Of a stretch of DNA of 64,000 bases, positions 44,201 to 56,518 are shown in pieces. Under the pieces are notes generated by a model. It did not search any database. It saw only the letters and a program-made list of their open reading frames with translations, and had not been told where the DNA came from. Origin of the DNA: Adiantum capillus-veneris. Its lineage: Eukaryota; Streptophyta; Polypodiopsida; Polypodiales; Pteridaceae. A program made the translations under genes and the position numbers. The DNA lies in contig CM043951.1 in assembly GCA_014529385.2 (NCBI GenBank), forward strand, positions 113,318,469 through 113,382,468. Direction: 5' to 3'. Numbering within the stretch: position 1 is the stretch's first letter; the number at the start of each line of letters is the position of its first letter.

Positions 44201-45562
44201 ATCGCCATAAGGCTCGACTTGTTGCAAAGCGTTGTGCACAGCAAAAAGGCATAGATTATGAAGAGACTTTTGCTCCCACTTGGCGTATGACTACTGTACG
44301 TTTTTTATGTGCATTGGCAGCTCATTTTGGTTGGGATGTACATCAATCAGACATTGTTACTGTTTTCTTGAATGGTGACATATTTGCGGAAGATTATGTA
44401 ACGCAGCCTCGCGGTTTTGTCATAAAAGGACAAGAGGACAAAGTGTGCAAATGTAACAAGGCTTTGTATGGGTTGAAGCAATCTCCTCGTGCTTGGTATG
44501 AGAAAGCTGACACTCATTTGGTCAATCAAGGCTTTCGTAATAGTCCAACAGAAAGCACATTGTATGTAAAGCGTGAGGATGATGTATTTCTCATCGTGGT
44601 TCTTTATGTTGATGATTTGCTGATCACTGGACCAAATGAGAGACATATTGTTGAATTTAAGGCTGGTTTGAATGCTACTTTCAAGATGAAAGATTTGGGG
44701 CTGTTGCATCATTACTTGCGTATACAGTTTAAGCAGTGTGATGGTGGTATTGCCTTGTGTCAGAAAAGTTACATAGAGACATTGCTATGTAAGTTTGGAC
44801 TTGAGGATTGCAAACCTATTGCCACGCCCATGGAAACAGGTTTGAAGTTGAGTCTACATGATGATGGCGATCCTGCTGATGTCACTCTTTACCAAACTGC
44901 TGTTGGCTGCCTCATTTATGTATGCAACACGAGGCTGGATATTCAGTTTGCAGTCTCACAGGTCAGCAGATTTATGCATAGCCCAGGGTCTAAGCATTGG
45001 CAGGCTGTCAAGAGGATTTTCTGCTACCTTAGTGGCACTTTACATCTTGGCTTGTTTTATCCCAAGGGGGGATCATTGCCGCCAGACTTACATGCTTTTT
45101 CGGACTCAAATTCGGCTGGTTGTTTTGACACGAGAGTGTCCACAAGTGGTTTTTGTTTCATGCTTGGCAGTTCATGTATATCATGGTTGAGCAAGAAGTA
45201 ACCTACTGTGGCCACTTCGAGTTGTGAGGCTGAGTACAGGGCAGTCTTCACAGCTACGGTTAAGTGTGTATGGCTCAGACGCCTTATGACTGATTTGGGT
45301 GTTGGACAGGACACTGCCAACACTATCTACACTGACAATCAAAGCGCATTGGCAGTTGCGAGGAACCCAGTTTTTCATGCTCGCACAAAGCACATTGAGG
45401 TGCATTACCACTATGTCAGGGAGAGGCTCTCAGCAGGAGAGATCAGCTTGGCTTATGTGCCAAACACAGGACAACCTTGCAGATCTTTTCACAAAGGCAT
45501 TGTCTCGTGAGAAGCTTGAAGCTTTCCACAAAGCTTTGGGCTTACTCCCCTTTGTGGACTGA
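41275..45562 (+). pseudogene. D1 gag-pol polyprotein
   Basis: A single frame from ATG 41275 to about 45470, then a +1 shift to the stop at 45562. Domains in order: gag (DNYPMWAYMMQHVLVSKGVW), zinc knuckle CHYCKANDHLIKSC (42120), protease WYFDSGATKH (42374), GAG-pre-integrase LWHARFGHLNFASL, integrase core (HSDVCGPM, DDYSRHAWVFPL, TPQQNGVAERKN), RT (WVYKLKRKPDGE, LYVDDLLITGP) and RNase H (SCEAEYRAVF, TKHIEVHYHYVRE). Stops at 41617 (TAG), 42940 (TGA), 43765 (TAG), 44053 (TAA) and 45199 (TAA). The catalytic residues I can see are otherwise present. D2 has CAG at the first and CAA at the last of these positions. Confidence 0.95.
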
Positions 45563-45647
45563 TCCTGTCCTCAAGGCATGGCACTTCCCTTTACTCATGT
45601 GCCAGCTCTCGTTCACCGCATCACTCCAGGGGGGATTTGTTACCATA

Positions 45648-45864
45648 TACATGTGGTAGTGATGTGTGTGAACACACTAGGACCGCCGGGGCATTTTTTC
45701 CCTCTTTAGGAGGTTTTTTCCCCCGTGCATTGTATATATTCCCATCACTCTAGGGCTATCTATCTTTCCATTGCACACTAAGTAACACACTCTCTATTGT
45801 GTTCCTTGAGCTTCCTTCGTCTTCTCCAAGCTGTGTGTGTTTCTCTGCATCCCTAATTCCAACA
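45648..45864 (+). repeat. D1 3' LTR
   Basis: Nearly identical to the 5' LTR; small differences include GTATATATTC for GTATATACGC. Confidence 0.95.
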
Positions 45865-46073
45865 GTCACTTATCAAAAGACCCCTATATCACGTGCGTTC
45901 ATGAGGTAATTAATAATACCCCAATATACATCCTATACTTACACTGTGAGCCTATTTAAAAAACCCCCACCCCCCTCTGTATGTATACATTTTTATACAT
46001 TTTGGTCTTTTAATAATCCTCTCCGGTTAGCTCACGTGATATCATACACATTCTAAAAAGTGACTGCCCCGGG

Positions 46074-47175
46074 GTTCCGCCACCACAGGATCTGCATCAG
46101 AGGACCGTCGTCGACTAGACTATTCAAATTTTGCCATGATTCCACAATCTTGAGTAAAACGCTTTTTGTCGATCCGTTCCACCCTAAAATGTCAACCTTT
46201 ACACCATGCTGCTGTGTATGACTTATACTACAACCAACAAAGATTATGAGTGGCCGTTCAAACATCTAGAAAGTCACTAGTCGTACATTGCAAACTTACC
46301 TTGGTCGCGCAACCCGGAGAGTACTCCCACTCTTCCTCAGTCACTTCTTCACCGCACTGTTGTGCGCTTTTCAATTGGTTGTGCAACCATCTTAAGCTCA
46401 TGAATGTTGGTAGGCTCTCCAAACCCGTCGAAAAGTGCATCGGTGGTCGTCTTCCCCATCTCCACTCGATTCCTGCCCTTTGTCGCTCTTGCTTTGCATC
46501 CTCATATTGTGAAATCCACTTTTGCATCACTAGATTGTGAAGCATGCAAAATCAGTTGATTTTAGCCTCTAGATCTTCCATCTTCTTCTTCTCAACACCG
46601 AGATTGCACATGACAATCCCAGATATGCGCGCATCATCTATGGTTCGCCATAGTGTGTCCCGGGCTTTATCAAATCCGTCTAGCCACTCTCCAATGTACA
46701 CTAGGGACTCTGATACGAGCCAACCTTCTGCCATGCTACCCCTCGGACGTGCCTTCTGACGCACATATCCCTTGAGCATTTTCATGAAACGTTCTAAAAA
46801 GAGCATCCGTCTGGAATGTACTGTGCCAGCTATTTCCACCTCATCAACTATGTGAACAAGAAGATGCACCTGAATGGTTAGCATGGTAGTAGAAAAATGT
46901 TTCTCAAACATGCACACAACCTCCGCAGCGTTTACTTTGGCGAATGGTATGGAGTCTACATTGATCTCCTTTTGTGAGATCCATTGCACCAACTTCGCAA
47001 GTTTGTAGATTGTGTTACGGACGTCGAGAGACAAACATCCCTCAATGGCAATTGGTAAAATAAACTGCAAAACACGTGCAACAATGATATTAAATTCCAC
47101 ACATGAATTTGTTACACAATTCCCACTATGATATATTCCACTATGAACATCCCTAACACATTTTATGCTAGTCAT
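46074..47175 (-). pseudogene. CACTA transposase DUF4218 region
   Basis: Minus-strand frames 47175-46552, 46545-46258 and 46265-46074. Key stretches: LQFILPIAIEGCLSLDVRNT, VQVHLLVHIVDEVEIAGTVHSRRM-like (read as IQVHLLVHIVDEVEIAGTV), LERFMKMLKGYVRQKARPRG and SMAEGWLVSESL, which is the DUF4218 signature. 46265-46074 begins DUF4216 (QQHGVKVDI) and is cut by MITE-3. The frame resumes on the other side at 40671. Confidence 0.85.
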
Positions 47176-47284
47176 GTGACTTCAAACCGGTAAGCTTTCC
47201 TTCTTTAGTAAAACGCGTTCGGAGCGAGTGCATTACGCCAGTGGGGGTCCGCAAAGATCGAATGGTCTCTTTTACTTTGCGTTC

Positions 47285-48170
47285 TTAGGCTCCTGTGAAA
47301 ATCCATGGTGCTTTAGGGAGTTTTAGCGATCCATCAGACGCTGTTTGCGGCCAATATTGCTCCATACGATCCACATTTCTAAGGTCAACGCTGGCTCCCA
47401 AAGTATCTCTCTTGCCGATCAGATGGTCCCATAGTAGATTACCCACATTCTTGAATATGTGCATTGGATCAATCAAGTGATTGATCATGAGTCGGGGCCA
47501 GTATGGTAACTCGTACCATAGAGATAGTCTCTTCATCCCTGGGGGCAATCCGTCATCACACATCTCCTTCTGCTCTAACCATGCTTGTGCAGACATCCTC
47601 GGTGGATCTCTTCCCAAAAAGCTGTCGCGTAACACATGATTCTCTGGAAGATACGCTTGATGACCTTCGTAGATTTGCTTCTTCAATGAGGGCGCCCAAC
47701 GTGCATTCAGTCTAGGTCCACATGTGACACATGATCTGTATCCACTTGTTTGAAGCCTTGCATGTATACACATGATAATAGATCAGCTTGAGAAAAACCA
47801 AAATTTACAGTGTCTGAGTGAGGAGTGTAAATAGATCACCTAAGCATTCTGTTAGTCCGGGATAGTCATGCATGGTCCACATTAGAATGCCTCTGATCAA
47901 AGCATTCCGTCGACCTGTGTGTCGGCTCATATCCACCACTTCTATGCCAATCCACAATTGTTGTAGCTCTTCCAATAGTGGACGAAGATACACATCCATA
48001 TTCTTCACTTTATATCGCACCGGCACAATCAAGCTTAGCCATAGGTGCCCCTTCTTCGTAATCAACCACGGGGGAATGTTGTAGTTGACGATGACAACGG
48101 GCCATTCACTGTAAGATGTTGATCTTTGACCAAATGGATTTACGCCATCCATAGCCAAGCCTAAGCACAA
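47285..48170 (-). pseudogene. CACTA transposase core (Transposase_21)
   Basis: Frames 48170-47805 and 47773-47285 on the minus strand. GLAMDGVNPFGQRSTSYSEW, VVIVNYNIPPWL, MDVYLRPLLEELQQLW, then CVTCGPRLNARWAPSLKKQ and LPYWPRLMINHLIDPMHIFKN match the tnp2 catalytic region. A GTGATCT donor-like site and an AG acceptor between the two frames suggest a small intron at about 47774-47820. It would catalyse excision and insertion by a DDE mechanism; individual acidic residues were not verified. Confidence 0.85.
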
Positions 48171-48218
48171 ATTTCGAGCTTCCCTGGAAAAATCCGACCA
48201 TGTTCCATCTATATGTTT

Positions 48219-49205
48219 CTAGCCTGCGCAATCTACAGGAATCCGTAGCACACCATCCGAAGATTTATTCTCCTCATGCCATGATGCTAGGGCGGCCATG
48301 GACTTACATTCGAAGAAATGCTTGATGCGAGGAAGCAGAGGAAAATGTCGCAAAACCTTTTGCGGAATTTTTGTTCCATGGAGATCTACTCGATATCTCT
48401 CGGAATCACATTTTGGACACTTCTCCATGTCTATGTATTCCCCTCTGAAAAGAATGCAGTCATTAGGACAAGCGTGGATCGAATTGTAATCCATCCCCAA
48501 GTTTTGCAAAATCTTTCTTGCTTCCTCTCGGGAATCTGGCATCACATTATCAACTGGTAGTATGTGCTCTTTGAGCAATCTACACAACATAAAAATACGG
48601 TACAATTGTGTAAAAATCTATCAGATCATTATACATCTAGAGTTTTATTAAAGTAAACTAATTGCAATAGATCACCTGAAAAGCGCTATGACGCTAGTGT
48701 CACTCCATCCAAACTTTGTCTGCATGTTGAGAAGAATCAGGAGTGCTTTCAATCTATACACACGTGCTCCATTATACAATGGCGTATCGGCTTTACTTTT
48801 CATATCATCATAGATAAGCCTTTCTGAATCCATGTCGTCTCAATCATTTCATCAATCTCGGGCTCAAACATTGCCTCGTTGGGAATGTGGTCTGCATGAT
48901 CATCCCACGAGCTGTCAGAGGCTACATCTTGTGGCCTCACATATGCTGCTTGACCAAAGCGCCTGCGAAAACGTCTATTGGTTGCAAGATTGATGCTGTT
49001 GGCCAGCGTCAGAGTCCGACGAGTTATAATTGGCAACAACTCGATCTATAATAGATGGATCGAACTCGCCAAATTCGCGAACGTGCTGCAAAGAAACGCG
49101 TCTTGTCCGTCGCACAGCATGCTTGCAATGATTACAAGGACATAAGATCCTCGTTGAGAGATAGGTGTTTCGGTTGGATGTCCCCACATCCTCGTCACTA
49201 CTCAT
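48219..49205 (-). pseudogene. CACTA transposase N-terminal region
   Basis: Minus-strand frames 49205-48975, 49039-48800 and 48605-48219. The first has CPCNHCKH (Transpos_assoc zinc-binding pattern). A segment near 48800-48660 reads LYNGARVYRLKALLILLNMQ and FGWSDTS, typical of this family. The last carries CPNDCILFRGEY and CPKCDSERY, two zinc-ribbon pairs. Near 48220 a TAG replaces an expected Trp codon before Transposase_21. Confidence 0.78.
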
Positions 49206-49266
49206 AATGAGGGTAAAAATCTTATAACCTGGACAACAAATTTAATATCTATTGGCATTCTTCGTC

Positions 49267-49945
<679 letters not shown>

Positions 49946-50178
49946 GGGATAATCCCGTCTTGATGCAAACTCTTGCTGCGTCACTTTGCTGCCATCGCCT
50001 ATCTAGATTGGTCGTCCTCTCCTCCCTGATACCCCTCCACTCTTCTCCTCATGTAGTCGCACATGCGTCTCCTCATCCAAGCATCGTCTCTGGTATCAAG
50101 GAGGAGAGGACGACCAATCCAGACAGGCCGTGGCAGCAAAGTGACGCAGTAAGAGTTTGCATCAAGACGGGATTATCC
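49946..50178. repeat. Foldback inverted repeat
   Basis: An arm of about 88 bp starting GGATAATCCCGTCTTGATGC (49949) is repeated in inverted orientation, ending near 50175, with about 60 bp between the arms. The arms agree at roughly nine of ten positions. No target duplication was identified. It could fold into a long RNA hairpin or be a foldback transposon. Confidence 0.85.
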
Positions 50179-50685
50179 TCGATGCAAAGTTGCAATAAGA
50201 TAATCCTTAGAGGCTTTATCTTGATCCCTCCAAGAGACCATAACAGACTACAATGTGTCAAAAAACCTGTTTACACAACTGTTGTATGCGGCCCATCACT
50301 TGCTTCCCCGTAGGGATCATAATGGTCTCATCGGACATACGATTGATGAGGTAGGCGTATCACTTTGGCATGTCCCTCCCGTAAACTATAGCAACCCTGT
50401 CCGATGAATGCTCATCATCCAGGCCTCTAGGTGACCTCGACGCAGTGTTCAAGTCACTCCTACGCATCTCTAATGCAGTGGCCGAGACACCGGCCACTCT
50501 CAAACACGTAGCAGTATAATCCTTCGGTGTACTCAAAATAAACCTAAATCTAATCTAATCTAACTTCAAATCCATATTATTGACCATCAAAGACATTTGT
50601 ATAAGGGAATCTCTTCTTAATCCCTCATTGGAACGGCATCAAGCTTGCGCAAACTGAGTAGTTAAAGGTGTGCCACACTCCTTAT
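50179..50685. other. Unassigned segment before D2
   Basis: A minus-strand reading of 50320-50420 gives a plausible but unrecognised peptide (MSDETIMIPTGKQVMG). A patch at 50545-50570 is the reverse complement of the minisatellite at 36.4 kb. No supported gene. Confidence 0.35.
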
Positions 50686-50912
50686 TGTTACCATATACAT
50701 GTGGTAGTGATGTGTGTGAACACACTAGGACCGTCGGGGCATTTTTTCCCTCTTTAGGAGGTTTTTTTCCCCGAGCATTGTATATACGCCCATCGCTCTA
50801 GGGATATCTATTTTTCCATTGCACAATAAGTTAAACACTCTCTATTGTGTGCCTTGAGCTTCCTTCGTCTTCTCCAAGTTGTGTGCGTTTCTCTGCAACC
50901 CTAATTCCAACA
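50686..50912 (+). repeat. D2 5' LTR
   Basis: 227 bp, TGTTACC...CCAACA, followed by the primer site at 50915-50926. Confidence 0.95.
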
Positions 50913-51274
50913 ATTGGTATCAGAGCAGGTTGCATCCTCCCGGGCTTAGTCGCCAGCTGCTTCAGTACACGCCTTCTCACTTTCTCGGATTTCAGTGAGG
51001 TTTGGCGAGCCTTCGTAGCTTGACAAATACTTTGGGAAAGCTAGTAGAGCTTGGTCTACTCAGATTTTCGATTTGGGCTCATTTTGGCCTCCGTTTCCAC
51101 TACAGGCAGGTCTGCACAGGCAATTTCGTCATTTTGTGCAGAATTTCCGTAAGTGCCATTTTCTACATAACAGGTGCCTTATAGTCTTTTATGGTTTGTG
51201 CTATATAGCACGTGTTGTTCCCGCTCCGTTTCTCCTATTTTCGGGTAGTCTTTACATCAGGTGCAACATTTACC

Positions 51275-54200
51275 ATGGCTGACAACAACAACACAGATGT
51301 GTTCAAGATGTTTGCTGTTGAGGATAGGTTGTATGGGGACAACTACCCTATGTGGGCTTATATGATGCAACATGTTCTTGTGTCAAAGGGCGTCTGGAAC
51401 ATTGTGCAGGGCATTGATGTATGTCCTGGTTCTAAGGATGTAGGCGATATTGAGGATGTTGCAGGTCTTGTTGCAAGGATTGCTGTTGTTAGAGTTGTTT
51501 TGCCTACAGCAGAACAAGCTCGTTGGGATGTAAAGGATGCGCAGGCTCATGCATTGATTGTGTTGTCTGTGAAGCGCACCATTGTTCCTCACATCCGTTC
51601 AACAAAATCTGCAAAACAGGCTTGGGATATTTTGGCTGGTCTTTATGCAAGTCGCAATGAGGCTAAAATTGCTTTGCTGCGTAAAGAGCTGGAGTCAAAG
51701 ATTATGCATGAGGAAGATGACATGGACACTTTCCTTGCTAGTGTCAAGGATATCAATGAGCAGCTTATTTCTGTAGGTGAAGTCATTTCAGATAGTTCCC
51801 TTGTGCAAACTATTCTTGATGCCTTACCAAATTTTTACCAGACTTTTGCTAGTACTTGGAGACTTATGACCCAAGGAAATGCAGAAGTTGTCAAGTTTGA
51901 TGCATTATGCACATTGCTGTTGCAAGAGTTTCTTTCCAGGAAAAAACAGGACTAGACAGCGTGCAGTTGAACAGGCTTATATTGCTTCTCAAAGAAAGGT
52001 TGGTAACAGCAATGCAACCACTTCTTATGGTTCTACTGTGAGTGGCAAAACTTCTGTTCCTAATGCTTTTGCTGGCAGCACTTCGTCTGGCAATTCTGGT
52101 GATAAGGGAAAAAAGAAGATGCGTTGCCATTATTGCAAGGCTAATGATCACTTGATCAAGTCGTGTCCTAAGTTGAAGGCCAAAGAGGCTAAGAAGAAAG
52201 AGGGTGGTTCCACTGCAAATGTTGGTTCCACTACAAATGCAGCCATTGTTGAGTCTTCTCTGAAAGGAGACTGTGATGCTGATGTTGATGCAGATGGGCT
52301 TTTAGCGCAGAGTGCACTTATAATCCTGTTGTCCATGATGCATGCTTGTCAGTTGATGTAGATTCACATGTGTGGTATTTCGCCAGTGGTGCTACAAAGC
52401 ACATTACCTCACATCGTGAATTGTTTACCTCTCTCGAGTCTGTCCCTCATGGGAATTAAGTCACTTGTGCCAATAATGCCTCTTATCCAGTTCGGGGAGT
52501 TGGAAAGATTGTGCTTACTGTTGCTAATGGCAGTTCTTTCACACTTGTTGATGCACTTAATGTACCTGGGATAAAGAAGAATCTCTTGTCTGTATCCGCA
52601 CTTGCTAGACTTGGACTTGTAGTCAAATTTGTGGATGACAGATGTACAGTTCATGATCTCAGTTTTGGTGATGAAATTGTTGCATCTGGCCTTTTGTGCC
52701 ATGGGCTGTATAAGCTCACTTTGTATGAAAAGTGTGGACAAAATTTTGCAAATGCTATTGCAGATTCAAGGGCTATTTCAGATGCAAAACTTTGGCATGC
52801 ACGTTTTGGTCATCTGAATTTTGCTAGTTTGCTGCGTTTGCAGAAATCTGATATGGTTGCTTCTTTGCCGCCTCTTGAAGCACATGTCAAACATGTTTGT
52901 GAAGGCTGTATTTTGGGTAAAATACAGCGTTCTAGATTTCCAAAGGATGGTTCAATTCGGGCCACATGCAGGTTGCAGCTTGTGCATAGTGATGTTTGTG
53001 GGCCCATGCAAACTCCGTCCTTGGGCAATTACCTGCACTTCGTGACTTTCATTGATGATTACTCCAGGCATGCATGGGTATTTCCGCTTAAAGCGAAGTT
53101 TTTATGTTCTTCAAACAATTTCTGGCTATGGCTGAAAATGTCTCGAAATATACTATGGGCACCCTCCGTTTTGATCGAGCGGGGGAGTATATGTCTCATG
53201 AATTTAACGCATTTCTGGCTAGTCGTGGGATAAAACACCAATGTACAGTTCCTTATACACCTCAGCAAAATGGTGTTGCTGAGAGGAAAAACACGTCACT
53301 GACGAAAATGGCACGATGTATGGTCAAAAGTCAAGCTTTGCCGCATTCTGTTTGGCTTGAGGCCTTCATGTGTGCCACTTATGTACTTAACAGGTGTCCT
53401 GCGAAAGCTTTGCAGTCTATTACTCCATATGAAGCATGGCGTGATAGAAAGCCTTCTATTGAGCACATGCGTGTTTTTGGATGTTTGGCATATGCTTTGG
53501 TGCCACAAGTGCAACGCAGAAAATTGGATGATAAGGCTGTCAAATGTATTTTTGTTGGTTATAGTGCTGAAAGCAAAGGTTACAGGTTGTATCATCCGCA
53601 AACAAAACGTATTCTGGTTTCTCGGGATGTAGTGTTTGCGGAAGATTCTGTTCAGCCCTTGCTGTCATGTACTAGAGACAGTAATGTAAGCTCACGGGAC
53701 ATTTATGACACTTTGTTGCCTCTTTTCAGTGGCGGAAATACGAATCTTAGTTCCAATGAGGAAAATGTACAGCCTATGGGTGTTTTTCAAAATGTTCTAG
53801 ATCAGCCTATTACTGATGCAGATGTACATGATGTACTTGATGAGGAAAGGGCTGAAAATGAGCAGGCTAGAGGTATGCCAAAATGGCTGGTACACACTTT
53901 GCGTGACAGTAAATTGGATGCACCTTTGTCTAGTCGTACTCGTTCAGGCTCTCGCCATGCATCTTATGCATCAGATTGTTATGCTTTGGCTATGTCTAGC
54001 TTACATGATGTTAAGGAGCCTCTGTCTTTTGATGAAGCACAGAATTAAAAAAATTGGATTGCTGCCATGCAATCAGAATATGATGCACTCATAGAAAATG
54101 ACACATGGACTTTATGTGATTTGCCTCCTGGCAAAAAGGCCATTGGTACGAGGTGGTTTTACAAGTTGAAACGCAAGTCGGATGGTGAGATTATCGCCAT

Positions 54201-55554
54201 AAGGCTCGACTTGTTGCAAAGGGTTATGCACAACAAAAAGGCATAGATTATGAAGAGACTTTTGCTCCCACTTGGCGTATGACTACTGTGTATTTTCTAT
54301 GTGCATTGGCAGCTCATTTTGGTTGGGATGTACATCAATCAGACATTGTTACTGCTTTTTTGAATGGTGACATATTTGAGGAAGTTTATGTAACGCAGCC
54401 TCTCAGTTTTGTCATAAAAGGACAAGAGGACAAAGTGTGCAAATGTAACAAGGCTTTGTATGGGTTGAAGCAATCTCCTCGTGCTTGGTATGAGAAAGCT
54501 AACAATCATTTGGTCAAACAAGGCTTTCGTAAGAGTCCAACAGAAAGCACATTGTATGTAAAGCGTGAGGGTGATGTACTTCTCATTGTTGTTCTTTATG
54601 TTGATGATTTGCTGATCACTGGACCAAATGAGAGACATATTTTTGAATTTAAGGTTGATTTGAATGCTACTTTCAAGATGAAAGATTTGGGGCTGTTGCA
54701 TCATTACTTGGGTATACAGTTTAAGCAGTGTGATGGTGGTATTGCCTTGTGTCAGAAAAGTTACATAGAGACATTGCTATGTAAGTTTGGACTTGAGGAT
54801 TGCAAACCTATTGCCACTCCCATGGACACAAGTTTGAAGTTGAGTCTACATGATGCTGGAGATCCTACTGATGTCACTTTTTACCAAACTGTTGTTGGCT
54901 GCCTCATTTATGTATGCAACAGGAGGCCATATATTAAGTTTGTAGTCTCACAGGTCACTAAGATTTATGCATAGCCCAAGGTCTAAGCATTGGCAGGCTG
55001 TCAAGAGGATTTTCCGCTACCTTAGTGGCACTTTACATCTTGGCTTGTTTTATCCCAAGGGGGGATCATTGCCGCCAGACTTACATGCTTTTTCGGACTC
55101 AGATTCGGCTGGTTGTTTTGACACGAGATTGTCCATAAGTGGTTTTTGTTTCATGCTTGGCAGTTCATGTATATCATGGTTGAGCAAGAAGCAACCTACT
55201 GTTGCCACTTTGAGTTGTGAGGCTGAGTACAGGGCAGTCTTCACAGCTACGATTGAGTGTGTATGGCTCAGACACCTTATGGCTGATTTGGGTGTTGGAC
55301 AGGACACTGCCAACACTATATACACTGACAGTCAGAGCGCATTGGCAGTTGCGAGAAACCCAGTTTTTCATGCTCGCACAAAGCACATTGAGGTGCATTA
55401 CCACTATGTTAGGGAGAGGCTCTCAACAGGAGAGATCAGCTTGGCTTATGTGCCAACACAGGACAACCTTGCAGATCTTTTCACAAAGGCATTGTCTCGT
55501 GAGAAGCTTGAAGCTTTCTGCAAAGCTTTGGGCTTACTCCCCTTTGTGGATTGA
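51275..55554 (+). pseudogene. D2 gag-pol polyprotein
   Basis: The same domain order as D1, with more frame damage. Frameshifts near 51946 (extra base), 52290 (lost base), 53095 (7-bp deletion in integrase), 54192 (lost base) and 54955 (extra base). Stops at 52459 and 54046; the latter (TAA before RT) is shared with D1. The protease motif reads FASGATKH near 52379, so the catalytic Asp is replaced by Ala (GCC for GAC). Knuckle CHYCKANDHLIKSC, RT LYVDDLLITGP and RNase H motifs are present. The RNase H and C-terminal frame 54967-55554 is intact. Confidence 0.95.
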
Positions 55555-55629
55555 TCATTTCCTTAGGGCATGGCACTTCCCTTTACTCATGTGCCAGCTC
55601 TCGTTCACCGCATCACTCCAGGGGAGATT

Positions 55630-55847
55630 TGTTACCATATACATGTGGTAGTGATGTGTGTGAACACACTAGGACCATCGGGGCATTTTTTCCCTCTTTA
55701 GGAGTTTTTTTCCCCCGAGCATTGTATATACGCCCATCACTCTAGGGCTATCTATTTTTCCATTGCACACTAACTCTCTATTGTGTGCCTTGAGCTTCCT
55801 TCATCTTCTCCAAGCTGTGTGCGTTTCTCTGAACCATAATTCCAACA
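55630..55847 (+). repeat. D2 3' LTR
   Basis: 218 bp, shorter than the 5' LTR by small deletions near 55773. Confidence 0.95.
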
Positions 55848-55852
55848 CTTAT

Positions 55853-56518
55853 TTCACACTTAAGGTTGTGCAAGAGCCATATACTGTAATTTTTCTTCTT
55901 TTCTATTCCAATCCTTATATTTATTTGTGCCTAGTACATAAAGGTCCCTCGTTTTGTTTACCTACGTTAGATCACTTTTGAAAATTTTTAGTGTTTCTTA
56001 CTGAACTCAAACAACTATGGAAAATAATTTTTTCTCTAAGAATCAAGCCTCCACTTGATTTTTCTATGAACCAAGAAGATTTATATACACAACTTATCCC
56101 AATTGCTAGGCAAAATATATATACCATGGCGAGTACTAAACTACAATTCCAACGGACAATTCATAGCATGTTTGGGCCACAAAGATTATCTATCATTAAG
56201 GGATCATTAGCACCTTGTATCCGATGTATGATTAGATATAAATTGAGCTTTGATGTCTTTATTTTTGTCTTGCTTTAAGTAAGGGATTTTGTATATATGT
56301 GTGTACAAGAGAGCTAAGCTCTTGTGACTACACTCAAAGCTTTTATCTTTAACTATTAATTTGCAACGTGTCAAAGTATCCTAAAACTTCTTTCAAACTC
56401 TCACAACCAAAAGCCCCACGCTTTCTTGGCAAGAACGCCCACTTTTTGACATTCTTTTGGTGAACTAGGCACAAAAAAACTAGGGTGAGGGTTTGCGAAG
56501 GCATTTCAAGGCTTTAGC
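55853..56518 (+). other. Segment upstream of element E, possible leader
   Basis: AT-rich sequence with no recognised gene. It may include the LTR or leader of element E, but no LTR pair is visible in the window. Confidence 0.4.

Larger units (their letters stand above)
40686..45864 (+). mobile_element. Copia element D1
   Basis: A Ty1/copia element with LTRs 40686-40912 and 45648-45864. Target duplications are GTCAT and GTCAC (4 of 5 bases), inside the left arm of MITE-3. The primer site is TGGTATCAGAGC at 40915 and the purine-rich AGGGGGGATTT precedes the 3' LTR. The coding region is complete in domain content but carries five in-frame stops and one frameshift. Element D2 is a close relative. 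Confidence 0.95.
40672..46073. mobile_element. MITE-3, split by copia element D1
   Basis: The terminal inverted repeats start CCCGGGGCAGTCA on both sides (40672 and, inverted, ending at 46073). They are flanked by the 8-bp duplication GTTCCGCC (40664-40671 and 46074-46081). The left arm is only 14 bp long before D1 begins. The right part (45870-46073) holds ATATCACGTG near each end. Without D1 the MITE would be about 218 bp. The 8-bp duplication fits the hAT superfamily. Confidence 0.85.
37745..49205 (-). mobile_element. CACTA (En/Spm) DNA transposon, coding part, with nested insertions
   Basis: The minus strand encodes a plant CACTA transposase from 49205 to about 38500, with subterminal repeats at the 37.7-kb end. 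It is interrupted by MITE-3, which contains copia D1. Without those it spans about 6.1 kb. The 5' terminus beyond 49205 was not found. Stops and likely introns separate the domains. It cannot be assigned with certainty to the CACTACAAGAG end at 12317. Confidence 0.82.
50686..55847 (+). mobile_element. Copia element D2
   Basis: Same family as D1. LTRs 50686-50912 and 55630-55847, perfect target duplication CTTAT (50681-50685 and 55848-55852), primer site TGGTATCAGAGC at 50915. The host site before insertion would read ...CTCCTTATTTCACAC. The 3' LTR has small deletions relative to the 5' LTR. Confidence 0.96.
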
